This document shows, in pieces, positions 1 to 7,878 of a DNA stretch of 64,000 bases. Positions within the stretch are counted from its first letter, which is position 1. Every line of letters begins with the position of its first letter. This DNA comes from Halarcobacter ebronensis (GTDB taxonomy: Bacteria; Campylobacterota; Campylobacteria; Campylobacterales; Arcobacteraceae). The position numbers were made by a program, and so were the translations under genes. Location of the stretch: positions 2,108,001 through 2,172,000 of the forward strand of contig NZ_CP053836.1 of assembly GCF_013201825.1 (NCBI RefSeq). The letters run 5' to 3'. Below the pieces are notes generated by a model, which ran no database searches, was not told the DNA's origin, and saw only the letters and a list, made by a program, of their open reading frames with translations.

Positions 1-45
1 CCTGAAATAGTGATGTTCTTACCAAACATTATGTATGGAAGCTAA
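1..45 (+). CDS. 3' end of a plus-strand gene, possibly TRAP transporter large permease
   Basis: Only the last 14 codons and the TAA stop are present. They read PEIVMFLPNIMYGS. A hydrophobic C-terminus of the form P-x-[IL]-x-x-[FW]-L-P is common at the end of DctM-type TRAP transporter large subunits, but 14 residues are far too few to assign a family. A bidirectional terminator follows directly, which supports this being a real gene end. The family guess is inference. Confidence 0.4.
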   Translation, partial: PEIVMFLPNIMYGS

Positions 46-52
46 TAAAAAA

Positions 53-79
53 GAGTAAGGTGGATTTTCCATCTTACTC
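53..79. terminator. Bidirectional intrinsic terminator
   Basis: A 12-bp stem with one G-T pair (GAGTAAGGTGGA against TCCATCTTACTC, loop TTT) is flanked by A6 on the left and T7 on the right, so it can terminate from both sides. It serves the gene ending at 45 on the plus strand and the NosL-ended minus-strand operon, whose stop codon lies inside the right arm. Confidence 0.8.
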
Positions 80-658
80 TTTTTTTAATAACTCTCTTTT
101 AATCATAGGATTAAGCAAAGTCTCTCCTCTATTTGCATAGAGTTTAATTTCATCAAAACTATAAATCTGTTTATTCTCTCTTTTTATCTCAAAAGTACCT
201 ACTTGTGATTCAATAGAAGATCTTGTTTTACCACTGGTAATTGCTCCTATTGAAGTTTCGTAAGCTCCAAAACCATAACCAATTGGTGTATTTGCATCCC
301 TTACATACCAAGCCAAGTTTGCATCTATATAGGCTCCTGTATCTGTAGTAAATACATAAATTCTAACTTCATTTTTGAAATCTTGTCTATTAAGCCATCT
401 AAGCATACATCCAACATCATCAAAAACATATACATCTCCAGTTGAAGAGATAACTTGCGCTGAATTTTGATAGCTTTTAATCATCATCCCACAGTCATTA
501 CAAATATATCTATTTTTGTAAGTTTCTAAAACAATTCTATAAGGACCCTCACCATAATATCCATGTACAACTTTTATATCTTCTCTTGTTTCCTTTGAGT
601 AATTATATAAAGTCAAACTAAGAGCTACTAAAAAAAGATAAGGCCAAACTCTTCTCAT
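74..658 (-). CDS. NosL-family copper-binding membrane-anchored protein
   Basis: A 194-residue protein with one N-terminal hydrophobic segment (about residues 5-18, uncleaved anchor or signal) followed by a periplasmic NosL-like domain. It shows the family motif CNDCGMM near residue 53, then a second conserved stretch with VFDDVGCMLRW and a late GYGFGAYE segment. NosL proteins bind Cu(I) and deliver it to periplasmic copper enzymes. No nosZ is present; instead the gene is the last of a minus-strand chain that starts at the octahaem sulfite reductase MccA, whose active site carries copper. The start overlaps the stop of the preceding gene by 4 nt (ATGA). A role in copper delivery to MccA is inference from context; NosL family membership is well supported. 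Confidence 0.8.
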   Translation of the reverse strand: MRRVWPYLFLVALSLTLYNYSKETREDIKVVHGYYGEGPYRIVLETYKNRYICNDCGMMIKSYQNSAQVISSTGDVYVFDDVGCMLRWLNRQDFKNEVRIYVFTTDTGAYIDANLAWYVRDANTPIGYGFGAYETSIGAITSGKTRSSIESQVGTFEIKRENKQIYSFDEIKLYANRGETLLNPMIKRELLKKE

Positions 659-1608
659 AGAAATACTCCATTTTTTATATAATATATAAGAACAAAGTAA
701 CTACAAATTGCAGTAAAAATGGTATTAAAAAGAATTGAATATTTAAAAAAAGTAGTCTCTTTTATTTTTATAATAGACTCAACTACATAAGCAGCTATTC
801 CAAAAAAAACTCCAAGGAAAAGAGAAATCCAAATAAAATATCCTATATAAAAATACTCTTTCTGCAAGATACAAAAAGGGCACTGATGATTTGGTAAAAC
901 ATAAATATAAATACTAAAAAAATAGGTAACTGCGAAATAAGAAGAAAAAAGAAAAATAGCATTTAATAAAAAGCTCAATATAATCTTTTTTAAATAACTT
1001 ACAACTATTGTTACTGCAAAAATGGCATAAAAAGCCAATGCTAAAGTTGTTCTATCTAATCCAAAAGGCAAGGCATCTGCTTTAAAAATTGTTGAACAAC
1101 AAAATACTGGAACTTTCAAAGGAATATTACTAAAATATAAAACCTCTGCAAGCAGTTCAATAAGAACAAGAAGAAGCAAAAAATTAAAAAAAAGATACTT
1201 CTTTTTTATATAAACAAATCTTTTTGATTTCAAATCAAGCCTATTTATTATTAACCACACAGCAAGCATAAAAACAATAAAGATTTTAAGAAGGAGGAGA
1301 ACCTCTCCATAATCGTTTGCACCAACGACCCCAGCTATGCACATAGCCCCAGGAACAACATGGGAGAGTTCAGCCAAGGTTTTTATAAAAAAGATAAAAA
1401 GAACAATTTTGCCTATTATTGTAAAATCTATTATTGTATTAACCAAGTAGTTTCTTTTTTCCAAAGAGTATTGCAAAGAAGTAGTTACTCCAAAATCCCA
1501 TTTTCTTAGGATTTTTATAACAGAAAACTCACTAATAAGCATTAAAACTACAAGGATTATTTCAATAAAAAGGAAAACAATAATATCATTTAACAAAAAT
1601 ATATTCAC
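655..1608 (-). CDS. Polytopic membrane protein with CC and CPFC motifs, unknown function
   Basis: About eight predicted membrane segments in 317 residues. I do not recognise a named family. Its distinguishing feature is a small set of cysteines: C90 after a P-G-A-M stretch, an adjacent pair C170-C171, and C243-P-F-C246 just after a membrane segment. The CxxC near a membrane face recalls DsbB/VKOR-type thiol redox proteins, and paired cysteines also suit copper binding, but neither is shown. It overlaps the ABC ATPase upstream and the NosL gene downstream by 4 nt each, so it is probably made in fixed ratio with them and may pass electrons or copper within the same apparatus. Confidence 0.75.
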   Translation of the reverse strand: MNIFLLNDIIVFLFIEIILVVLMLISEFSVIKILRKWDFGVTTSLQYSLEKRNYLVNTIIDFTIIGKIVLFIFFIKTLAELSHVVPGAMCIAGVVGANDYGEVLLLLKIFIVFMLAVWLIINRLDLKSKRFVYIKKKYLFFNFLLLLVLIELLAEVLYFSNIPLKVPVFCCSTIFKADALPFGLDRTTLALAFYAIFAVTIVVSYLKKIILSFLLNAIFLFSSYFAVTYFFSIYIYVLPNHQCPFCILQKEYFYIGYFIWISLFLGVFFGIAAYVVESIIKIKETTFFKYSILFNTIFTAICSYFVLIYYIKNGVFL

Positions 1609-2285
1609 TCTATTATCTCTCCATCTTTTATATCAATATATCTATCAACAAAATCCAAGTTTTCAAAAAGCGAATCGTGGGTTGCAACAACTACTGTTTT
1701 ATTCAACTCTTTAAATTTTTTTAACATCTCCACAAAAACCAAAGAGTTACTTTTATCCAAATTTGCCGTTGGTTCATCTGCTAAGATTATTGAAGGATTC
1801 ATTACAAGAGCTCTTGCTATTGCACATCTTTGTTTCTCTCCCCCACTTAGACTTTCAACTTTTTGTTCCCTTTTATGTTCAATATTTGCTAAATGTAGAG
1901 CCTGTGATATTTTTGATTCTAAAAGCTCTTTTTTTAAAGGTTTTAAAACCAAAGGTGCCATTACATTTTCATAGGTGCTTAATCCGTTTATTAGATTAAA
2001 AGATTGAAAAATAAAACCTAACTTCTCATTTCTAAAGTTTGAAGTATAAATATCTGGAAGTTTTGCAATATTCTCATTATCAACTAAAATATCACCACTT
2101 GTTGGTTTACTAATACCTCCAATTATTGATAAAAGAGTACTTTTTCCACTTCCACTTTTACCTCTTAATACTATAACTTCGCCACTGTTTATCTCTAAAT
2201 TTATATTTTTTAGGGCTACAAACTCATTTTGTTTTTTTTCATTATAGATTTTAAATAGATTTTTTATTAGAACTTTTTTCATCAT
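1605..2285 (-). CDS. ABC transporter ATP-binding protein, LolD/MacB type
   Basis: A 226-residue single ABC domain of LolD/FtsE/MacB length. Walker A is GKSGSGKST at residues 42-50, the signature is LSGGEKQR near 145, and Walker B is IILADEP near 165, followed by the ANLD D-loop typical of LolD-like ATPases and a switch histidine in VVATHD. It couples by a 4-nt ATGA overlap to the FtsX-type permease upstream, so the pair forms one transporter. MacB/LolD-type systems usually work mechanically on periplasmic or outer-membrane substrates rather than as importers. Context with NosL proteins suggests it helps copper-site assembly in the periplasm; the actual substrate is unknown. Confidence 0.9.
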   Translation of the reverse strand: MMKKVLIKNLFKIYNEKKQNEFVALKNINLEINSGEVIVLRGKSGSGKSTLLSIIGGISKPTSGDILVDNENIAKLPDIYTSNFRNEKLGFIFQSFNLINGLSTYENVMAPLVLKPLKKELLESKISQALHLANIEHKREQKVESLSGGEKQRCAIARALVMNPSIILADEPTANLDKSNSLVFVEMLKKFKELNKTVVVATHDSLFENLDFVDRYIDIKDGEIIE

Positions 2286-3382
2286 TTCATTATCTCACTT
2301 AGATCTTCAATGGCAACTCTCCAAGAAGGAATCAAAATAAAAGCTAAAAAAGGGATAACTGTAAACATAAAAAGAATAGATAACATTCTAAAATCAATAA
2401 CAGGAGTGAAAATAAGATACTCCATGCCATCCCCTAAAAATATATTTTTAAGAAGTGGTGCATTAAAAATAAAAACAAAAAAGTATGCCAAAGAGATTCC
2501 AATAATAAAAGCACTAAAAGAGACAACACAGTTTTGAATAAATTTTAAAGCAATAATATCTTTTATTGAAAACCCAATGCTTCTTAAAACTGCTATCTCT
2601 CTCTTTTTATCTCCAAACATTGATGAGACTTGATTTTTCAAAAGAATAAAAAAAGCAAGCATACAAACAATATACAAAATCATAAAAATTCCACCTTTAT
2701 AATAGAAAATATGTCTAAAATCTGCCTCTCTTTGCAGATTTGTTTCTGCTTTTATATTTGGATAAATATCCATGATTTTTCTAGCTAAGAAGTCTGCTTC
2801 ATCACTATTTGGAACATAAACTGTCATATAAGAGTACTCATCATCACTCATTTGCAAAAGTTTTCTTGCCATATCAAAACTAACAAAAATTGTATTGTTT
2901 GATAAAATATTTGAGTTTATAACTTTTGATATTGGTTCTGTAATTATTCCATTTAAAGTTAAAAAATTAAACTCTTCTATATATTCAAATTTTTTAAAAA
3001 GCTCTTGTATATCTTTTGAGATAACCATTGTTTCATCATCTAAATTCTCATCGCCAACAATATGAATATATCTTTGACTTTGGGCAAAATTATAATATCC
3101 ATCAACTTTTCCCATCACATCTTCAACTCCATTTAGTTGAATTATCTCATCAATATGACTCTCCATCAAAGGATAATATTTCCCTGCTTTTGTATTTGTT
3201 AATGTAATTTGATCTTTTTTGCCTATAGTTGATAACAAATCATATTTTATAGAGTCAGAGACAAACAAAACTGAACTTAAAATAAAGATAATAAAAGTAA
3301 AAATAAAGAAACTAAAGAAGTGCTCCATTTTGTCTTTAAACAGCAGTTTTATTGAATAATCTATAAAATTTTTATTTAGCAT
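2282..3382 (-). CDS. ABC transporter permease, FtsX/MacB type
   Basis: One membrane segment near residues 25-45, then a periplasmic domain of about 190 residues (MacB-PCD-like) and three C-terminal segments with the FtsX-family stretch KKREIAVLRSIGFS. This four-helix layout is that of MacB/LolC permeases. I chose the ATG at 3382; a TTG two codons upstream is also possible. The start overlaps the small gene before it, and the stop overlaps the ATPase start by 4 nt. With the ATPase it forms one transporter in the putative copper-delivery block. Confidence 0.88.
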   Translation of the reverse strand: MLNKNFIDYSIKLLFKDKMEHFFSFFIFTFIIFILSSVLFVSDSIKYDLLSTIGKKDQITLTNTKAGKYYPLMESHIDEIIQLNGVEDVMGKVDGYYNFAQSQRYIHIVGDENLDDETMVISKDIQELFKKFEYIEEFNFLTLNGIITEPISKVINSNILSNNTIFVSFDMARKLLQMSDDEYSYMTVYVPNSDEADFLARKIMDIYPNIKAETNLQREADFRHIFYYKGGIFMILYIVCMLAFFILLKNQVSSMFGDKKREIAVLRSIGFSIKDIIALKFIQNCVVSFSAFIIGISLAYFFVFIFNAPLLKNIFLGDGMEYLIFTPVIDFRMLSILFMFTVIPFLAFILIPSWRVAIEDLSEIMK

Positions 3383-3557
3383 ATACAAACTCTTTATACT
3401 CTTTTGATTTAAAAATAAATGATGGTTTTAAATATATTTTTGAAGATATCTCTTTTAACTCTTCTACCTTTTTGTTTTTATCATAACTACTATAATTTGT
3501 AAAAATAGCTACAAATAGAATCATAAAAAGAATAGATAGTTTAATTAAGAAACTCAT
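3372..3557 (-). CDS. Small single-pass membrane protein, unknown
   Basis: A 61-residue protein with a hydrophobic N-terminus (residues 4-20) and a short charged tail. No family is recognised. It begins with a 4-nt overlap with the tandem NosL gene and ends inside the start of the permease gene, so it sits tightly inside the operon and is likely translated. It could be a small accessory subunit of the ABC transporter, which is inference from position only. Confidence 0.6.
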   Translation of the reverse strand: MSFLIKLSILFMILFVAIFTNYSSYDKNKKVEELKEISSKIYLKPSFIFKSKEYKEFVYAK

Positions 3558-4606
3558 TTTAAATATGTTAATACCTCATCTGTCATTTCGCTAAAAGTCA
3601 TTACTCTTTTACCAAAATGATCATTTTTAAAGCTATATGCAGCCTCATCAGACTCAAAAGCAACTAAATCTTTGCCCATAGGACCATAAACATCAGAACC
3701 CATTACAAAATAGGCTTTTCTTCCATCAACTTTTTTAGTTGTAAAATAGTCGCTTACATATATCTCACCAATACTCTCTTTTCCCTTTTCAAAGATATAT
3801 TTAAACATATCTTTTGGACCATCAAAATAGTAGTGTTTTCCTTCAAATTCAAGCATTGAAGCCCATTTAGGATATTTTGCAACAAACATACCACATATAG
3901 GACACTTTGCATCTTTTGGAATATTTAGTGTCTCAATTACTCTTAATTTTTTACCTAACTTTTCTATGTCCCATAAATATGTAGCAATGGCTTGTAAATC
4001 TTTATCTTTTTTTGTTTTACAACTGCTACTTAATTTAGCTTTCAATTTTGCAATAGAGTTAAAACTCTTTGCATCAATCTTATTACATCTTGCTTTGTAA
4101 AGTTTCATTCCTATTTTATATATCTTTTTCTCTTTTTTTGTATCAATCATTGCACTATCTTTTACAAAATCATCTTTTGCAATTTTTAGTGTTGAAACAA
4201 AATCAAGAAGCTCTCCACCGTTACTTTTTTGAAAACTTAATGCATCCTCTTTTGTCTCAAAGGCATATTTACTATTCATAGTCATTGTTCCAGGTTTTTT
4301 ACTTCCAACAACAAAAAAGGCTTTTTTTGCATCAATAAACTTTAGTTTTTTTGCATCAACAACTTTTAATTCATCTTCAAAATTACCTTTATTTGCCTCT
4401 AAAAGGGCGTGGAAAGAGCAGTATTGATGGTTTTGATAAATATAGTTTGTTTTATAATACATAGGAAGACTCATACCACAAGAACTACAATAATATTTAT
4501 CTTCCCCTTCATTTATAAATACCCCTTTATCTTTTAGTACAGATTGAAATATTTGGGCATTTAAAATAGTAATAAACAATCCAATTGTGAAAAGTATAAT
4601 TTTCAT
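3554..4606 (-). CDS. Tandem NosL-domain copper chaperone-like protein
   Basis: A 350-residue exported protein with a signal peptide (about residues 1-18) and two NosL-like domains. The first has C40-S-S-C43-G-M and a late GTMTMNS segment; the second has C235-P-I-C238-G-M and the canonical GPMGKDLVAF. Between them, residues 165-220 hold two cysteines (C174 and C196) and a helix LQAIATYLWD that resembles the C-terminal part of a small cytochrome c, but with no CxxCH. NosL proteins bind Cu(I). Two domains in one chain suggest copper relay or storage. It is coupled by 4-nt overlaps on both sides. Delivery to MccA is inference. Confidence 0.85.
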   Translation of the reverse strand: MKIILFTIGLFITILNAQIFQSVLKDKGVFINEGEDKYYCSSCGMSLPMYYKTNYIYQNHQYCSFHALLEANKGNFEDELKVVDAKKLKFIDAKKAFFVVGSKKPGTMTMNSKYAFETKEDALSFQKSNGGELLDFVSTLKIAKDDFVKDSAMIDTKKEKKIYKIGMKLYKARCNKIDAKSFNSIAKLKAKLSSSCKTKKDKDLQAIATYLWDIEKLGKKLRVIETLNIPKDAKCPICGMFVAKYPKWASMLEFEGKHYYFDGPKDMFKYIFEKGKESIGEIYVSDYFTTKKVDGRKAYFVMGSDVYGPMGKDLVAFESDEAAYSFKNDHFGKRVMTFSEMTDEVLTYLK

Positions 4607-4827
4607 TTCCCATCCTTTATACTCTTTTTATCTAAACTCTTTTCACTCAAACAAGAGTTTTTTAATTCAAGAATACAATACTCTTTCTCTTTAATATCTT
4701 TTTTTAAAACAAGAGAATTTTTTTCTATCTTTTTTAGAAACAGATCTTGTTTTTGAACTTCAGGTTTAATCTCTTTTGAACACAAGATATCTAACAAAAT
4801 AGCTATTAAAAGTAGAGTTTTTATCAC
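4603..4827 (-). CDS. Small exported protein, unknown
   Basis: A 74-residue lysine- and glutamate-rich protein with an N-terminal signal-like hydrophobic stretch (residues 3-16) ending in LLDILCS, which is not a good lipobox. Two further cysteines lie in the tail (CILELKNSCL). No family is recognised. Its 4-nt overlaps with both the Sel1 gene and the tandem NosL gene support real translation. Cysteine content fits the metal or thiol theme of the block, without proof. Confidence 0.6.
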   Translation of the reverse strand: MIKTLLLIAILLDILCSKEIKPEVQKQDLFLKKIEKNSLVLKKDIKEKEYCILELKNSCLSEKSLDKKSIKDGK

Positions 4828-5681
4828 TTATTTGCCTTTGTATTATGATAATCTTTTAATAAATCATAGTTTGAACAAGCTAGACCTAATCCTTTGTCGC
4901 AAGCATTTTTAAACAGCTCTTTTGCTTTTGTAAAGTTTTGTTCTACGCCACTTCCATTAACATATAAAACTCCAAGATTATTACACCCTTTCAGACCATC
5001 TTTGCCTTTGCATGATTTATCATATAACTCAAAAGCTTTTTTGTAATCAACTTTTACACCTTGTCCATTTTCATACATATGACCTAAGTTCTCACAAGCT
5101 ATTGAAACACCTGCATTGCATGATTTTTCATATAGTTTAGTTGCCATAACAATATCTTGTTTTACTCCACTACCATTAGCATACATAAAAGCTAAGTTAC
5201 TACATCCCATTTCATCATAACTATTACAAGATTTTTTATAGTATTCAAAAGCTTTTTTAATATCTTTTTTTACCCCATCTGCTGTATCATAAATTCTTCC
5301 AAGATTGTTACATCCTGCTCCATCATTTCCATTACAACTTTTTTCATAAAGGATAATTGCTTTTTGAATATCTCTTTTTACATCTTTACCTGTATAATAG
5401 ATAAGTGCCAAGTTATAACAAGCAGAGATAAAGTTATTTGAACAAGCCTCTTTATAATATTTCAAAGACTTTTCAATATCTTTTTTAACTCCAGTCGCAC
5501 CCATATATAAAACTCCAAGGTTATAACAAGCAGAAGCTTTTTTCTCTTCATTACAAGCTTTCTCATAAATTGAGGCTACTTTTTCATGCTCCCCTTTTTT
5601 ATGTGCTTCAACGCTATCTTTTATATAACCAGCCTCAAGCATGGTTAACAAAAGAGTAAATATAAATAGAATCTTTGCCAT
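4824..5681 (-). CDS. Secreted cysteine-rich Sel1-repeat (Hcp-like) protein
   Basis: After a signal peptide ending near EAGY, the protein consists of about seven Sel1/TPR-like repeats of about 36 residues, each carrying a cysteine pair as in Helicobacter cysteine-rich proteins (pattern Y-x-x-[AS]-C then C-x-N-L-G-x-x-Y). Such proteins are periplasmic solenoids stabilised by disulfides and usually act as protein-binding scaffolds. I chose the ATG at 5681, which has AAAGGA 8 nt upstream; an upstream in-frame ATG at 5708 lies inside the preceding gene and would add nine residues before the signal peptide. It precedes the coupled NosL/ABC block and may scaffold it. Confidence 0.85.
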   Translation of the reverse strand: MAKILFIFTLLLTMLEAGYIKDSVEAHKKGEHEKVASIYEKACNEEKKASACYNLGVLYMGATGVKKDIEKSLKYYKEACSNNFISACYNLALIYYTGKDVKRDIQKAIILYEKSCNGNDGAGCNNLGRIYDTADGVKKDIKKAFEYYKKSCNSYDEMGCSNLAFMYANGSGVKQDIVMATKLYEKSCNAGVSIACENLGHMYENGQGVKVDYKKAFELYDKSCKGKDGLKGCNNLGVLYVNGSGVEQNFTKAKELFKNACDKGLGLACSNYDLLKDYHNTKANK

Positions 5682-5691
5682 AATAAATCCT

Positions 5692-6531
5692 TTAAAATCC
5701 CATATCATCTAACATGAGATACTCTAAACAACTTGCATTGTCACCCAAGTTACAAGCTCTTTCATATATGCTTTTTGCTTGAACATAATTTTGCTCTATT
5801 CCTCTTCCTGTTGCATATAAAACTGCATATTTATAACAACTAACAGTATCATCTTTATCACATCCAGTTTTATACTCTTTAAAGAGTTTTTTATAATTGT
5901 CTGGGTTCTGTGTAGCAATATCTTTTATATAAAGATCAACAAGTCTAAAACATGACTCTGTATCTTTTCTATCACACCCTTTTTTATACCAAACAACAGC
6001 AGCTTTTTCATCTTTGTTTTTACCAAGAATATTCCCCGCTTTATAACATCCCAAAAGGAACCCATCATCACAAGATTTTTCATATAAAGCCAAAGAATTT
6101 TTACTGTTTTTTTCTGGCTCATAAAAATATTGATAGATTGAACCAAGGTTATAACAAGCCAAAGGGAAACCATTTTTACAAGACTTTTGATAATACTTTT
6201 CTGCTATTTTATAATCTTTTTCAACTTTAACAATTCCACCTTTGTCATAACAAACTCCCACATTAAAACAACCCCTTTTATTTCCTAAAGAGCAAGATTT
6301 ATCATAATATTCAAAAGCCTTTTGAAAATCTTGTTTTACACTTTGTTTGTTTTCATACATAAATCCTACTTTATAACACCCTTCACTACTTCCTTTGCTA
6401 CAAGCCTCTGTATAAAGAGAAAAGGCTTTCGCATATTCTCCCTTTGAATAGCTACTATCTGCTTGTTCTTCTACACTATTTGCATAAAGGAAAAGTGTCC
6501 CTAAAATAAACAGTAATAAAATCTTTTTCAT
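5692..6531 (-). CDS. Secreted cysteine-rich Sel1-repeat (Hcp-like) protein
   Basis: A signal peptide (residues 1-17, ending LYA) is followed by six to seven Sel1 repeats with paired cysteines, as in its downstream paralogue. The start has a strong GGAGGA upstream. The two proteins look like an old tandem duplication, because repeat register and cysteine spacing are alike while sequence has diverged. Placement between the radical SAM gene and the NosL/ABC block suggests a periplasmic assembly role in the sulfite-reduction locus, which is inference; Hcp-type proteins are often simply structural. Confidence 0.85.
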   Translation of the reverse strand: MKKILLLFILGTLFLYANSVEEQADSSYSKGEYAKAFSLYTEACSKGSSEGCYKVGFMYENKQSVKQDFQKAFEYYDKSCSLGNKRGCFNVGVCYDKGGIVKVEKDYKIAEKYYQKSCKNGFPLACYNLGSIYQYFYEPEKNSKNSLALYEKSCDDGFLLGCYKAGNILGKNKDEKAAVVWYKKGCDRKDTESCFRLVDLYIKDIATQNPDNYKKLFKEYKTGCDKDDTVSCYKYAVLYATGRGIEQNYVQAKSIYERACNLGDNASCLEYLMLDDMGF

Positions 6532-6555
6532 AATTGTCCTCCAAAAATATAATTC

Positions 6556-6590
6556 TCTCTTCTAGATACTAAATTAGTATTTAGAAGAGA
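6556..6590. terminator. Hairpin, possible partial terminator inside the operon
   Basis: A 15-bp stem with one mismatch (TCTCTTCTAGATACT against AGTATTTAGAAGAGA, loop AAATT) lies between the radical SAM gene and the first Sel1 gene. There is no clean T-run on the minus-strand side, so it may be a weak terminator or an mRNA-stabilising hairpin that lowers expression of the downstream genes. Confidence 0.5.
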
Positions 6591-6594
6591 AAAT

Positions 6595-7863
6595 CTAGTT
6601 TGATTTAATACTTTCTCTTAACTTTGCTCTAACTCTATCCATGCCCATATAAAACTCTTTCATCATAACTAGCGTTAAATATTCCCCAAATCTTGTTGGA
6701 TATATTTTGTCTCCTTCAAAACTAATTGCACCTGCTATTTTTAGCATCAAAAGTTCAACTTTTAATCTCTCTTCAACTCTACAATTAAAGAGTTTATTAA
6801 ATTTTTTTATATCAACAACTCCACCAAAAAGATGAACCAAAAATTGATATTGTAAAGATTTTTTTGCACTAAACTCTTCTGTTCTTGCAATAATTGCATT
6901 TGAATTACTATTTAATAAATAAGAGTACTCATCTAAATCATAAGCATTTACATATAATCGTTTATTAATATAAGAAAAAGCTCCACTTCCTACACCAATA
7001 TACTCGCTACTTTCAACAATATATTCATCAACAAGTTTTTCTGCAGTTTTTGAAAAAGCCCAAGCATTGTTTGCGATGTAATATTTCAACTCCTCTTTAA
7101 TAACTTTATAAAACTCAAACTCTTTACTTCTTTTTAGTGCATTTATATACTCTAATGTTGTAGCATATTTGTGTTTTGTCATTAAAGGATAAGTTACAAT
7201 TTGTTGAGAACCTAAACTTTTTGCAATTTCTAAATCATTTATAAGCATTTGGGAACTCTGCATTGGGAAATTGAAAATCAAATCTAAACTTACAATAGGA
7301 AACTCACCTATTATTTTTGAGATTTTCTCTTGAAGCTGTTTAGAAGAGCCATATCTTTCATATCTTTTAGTTTTTTTAAGAATCTCATCATCAAAGGTTT
7401 GAACGCCAATTGATAACCTATCAATAACTCCTCTAAATTTTCTTAAAACTTGAGGATCAATATGATTTGGTGTTGTTTCGCAAGAAACACTTCTAATACT
7501 AAAAATCTCTTTTGCAAACTCTATTGTCTCTAATAGTTCGCCTTCATTTATCAAAGGGGTTCCACCTCCAATATATAAAGTGTTAAAATCAACACCCAAC
7601 TCTTTTATTTTCAGTAACTCAACCCTTAATTTTTTGAAATATTTTTTGCAATCATACTCATTGTATTTAAACTTATGAAAAGAACAAAAAGTGCAAAACT
7701 CTTCACAAAAAGGGATATGCATATATAAAAGATATTTTTTGTTTTTATCAAAATTATGAACTATTTTCTCTTTTGTATACTCTATATTTACGCAACTATT
7801 CATAGAGTTCTCAATTAGTTTCGAGCCATAAAGAAAAGCTAATGGTTCAATAAAATTTTTCAT
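6595..7863 (-). CDS. Radical SAM protein of the HemN/HemW coproporphyrinogen oxidase-like family
   Basis: A 422-residue protein with the radical SAM motif C53-x3-C57-x2-C60 (IPFCEEFCTFC), a GGGTP motif near residue 100 and the SIGVQTFDDEILK segment typical of HemN/HemW/HutW relatives. Family members bind a [4Fe-4S] cluster and SAM; true HemN decarboxylates coproporphyrinogen III, HemW handles haem, and HutW/ChuW open the haem ring. Which applies here cannot be read from the sequence. It follows the CcsBA haem lyase in the mcc locus, so a role in haem supply or modification for the octahaem cytochrome is an attractive inference. The C-terminal HemN winged-helix-like region is present. Confidence 0.85.
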   Translation of the reverse strand: MKNFIEPLAFLYGSKLIENSMNSCVNIEYTKEKIVHNFDKNKKYLLYMHIPFCEEFCTFCSFHKFKYNEYDCKKYFKKLRVELLKIKELGVDFNTLYIGGGTPLINEGELLETIEFAKEIFSIRSVSCETTPNHIDPQVLRKFRGVIDRLSIGVQTFDDEILKKTKRYERYGSSKQLQEKISKIIGEFPIVSLDLIFNFPMQSSQMLINDLEIAKSLGSQQIVTYPLMTKHKYATTLEYINALKRSKEFEFYKVIKEELKYYIANNAWAFSKTAEKLVDEYIVESSEYIGVGSGAFSYINKRLYVNAYDLDEYSYLLNSNSNAIIARTEEFSAKKSLQYQFLVHLFGGVVDIKKFNKLFNCRVEERLKVELLMLKIAGAISFEGDKIYPTRFGEYLTLVMMKEFYMGMDRVRAKLRESIKSN

Positions 7864-7878
7864 CTTAATTCTTTTCTC

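Noticed and set aside
74-4606. Part of a nitrous oxide reductase (nos) cluster because of NosL genes
   Set aside because: No nosZ, nosD, nosF or nosY is present; the NosL genes continue the mcc strand and lie beside a different copper enzyme.
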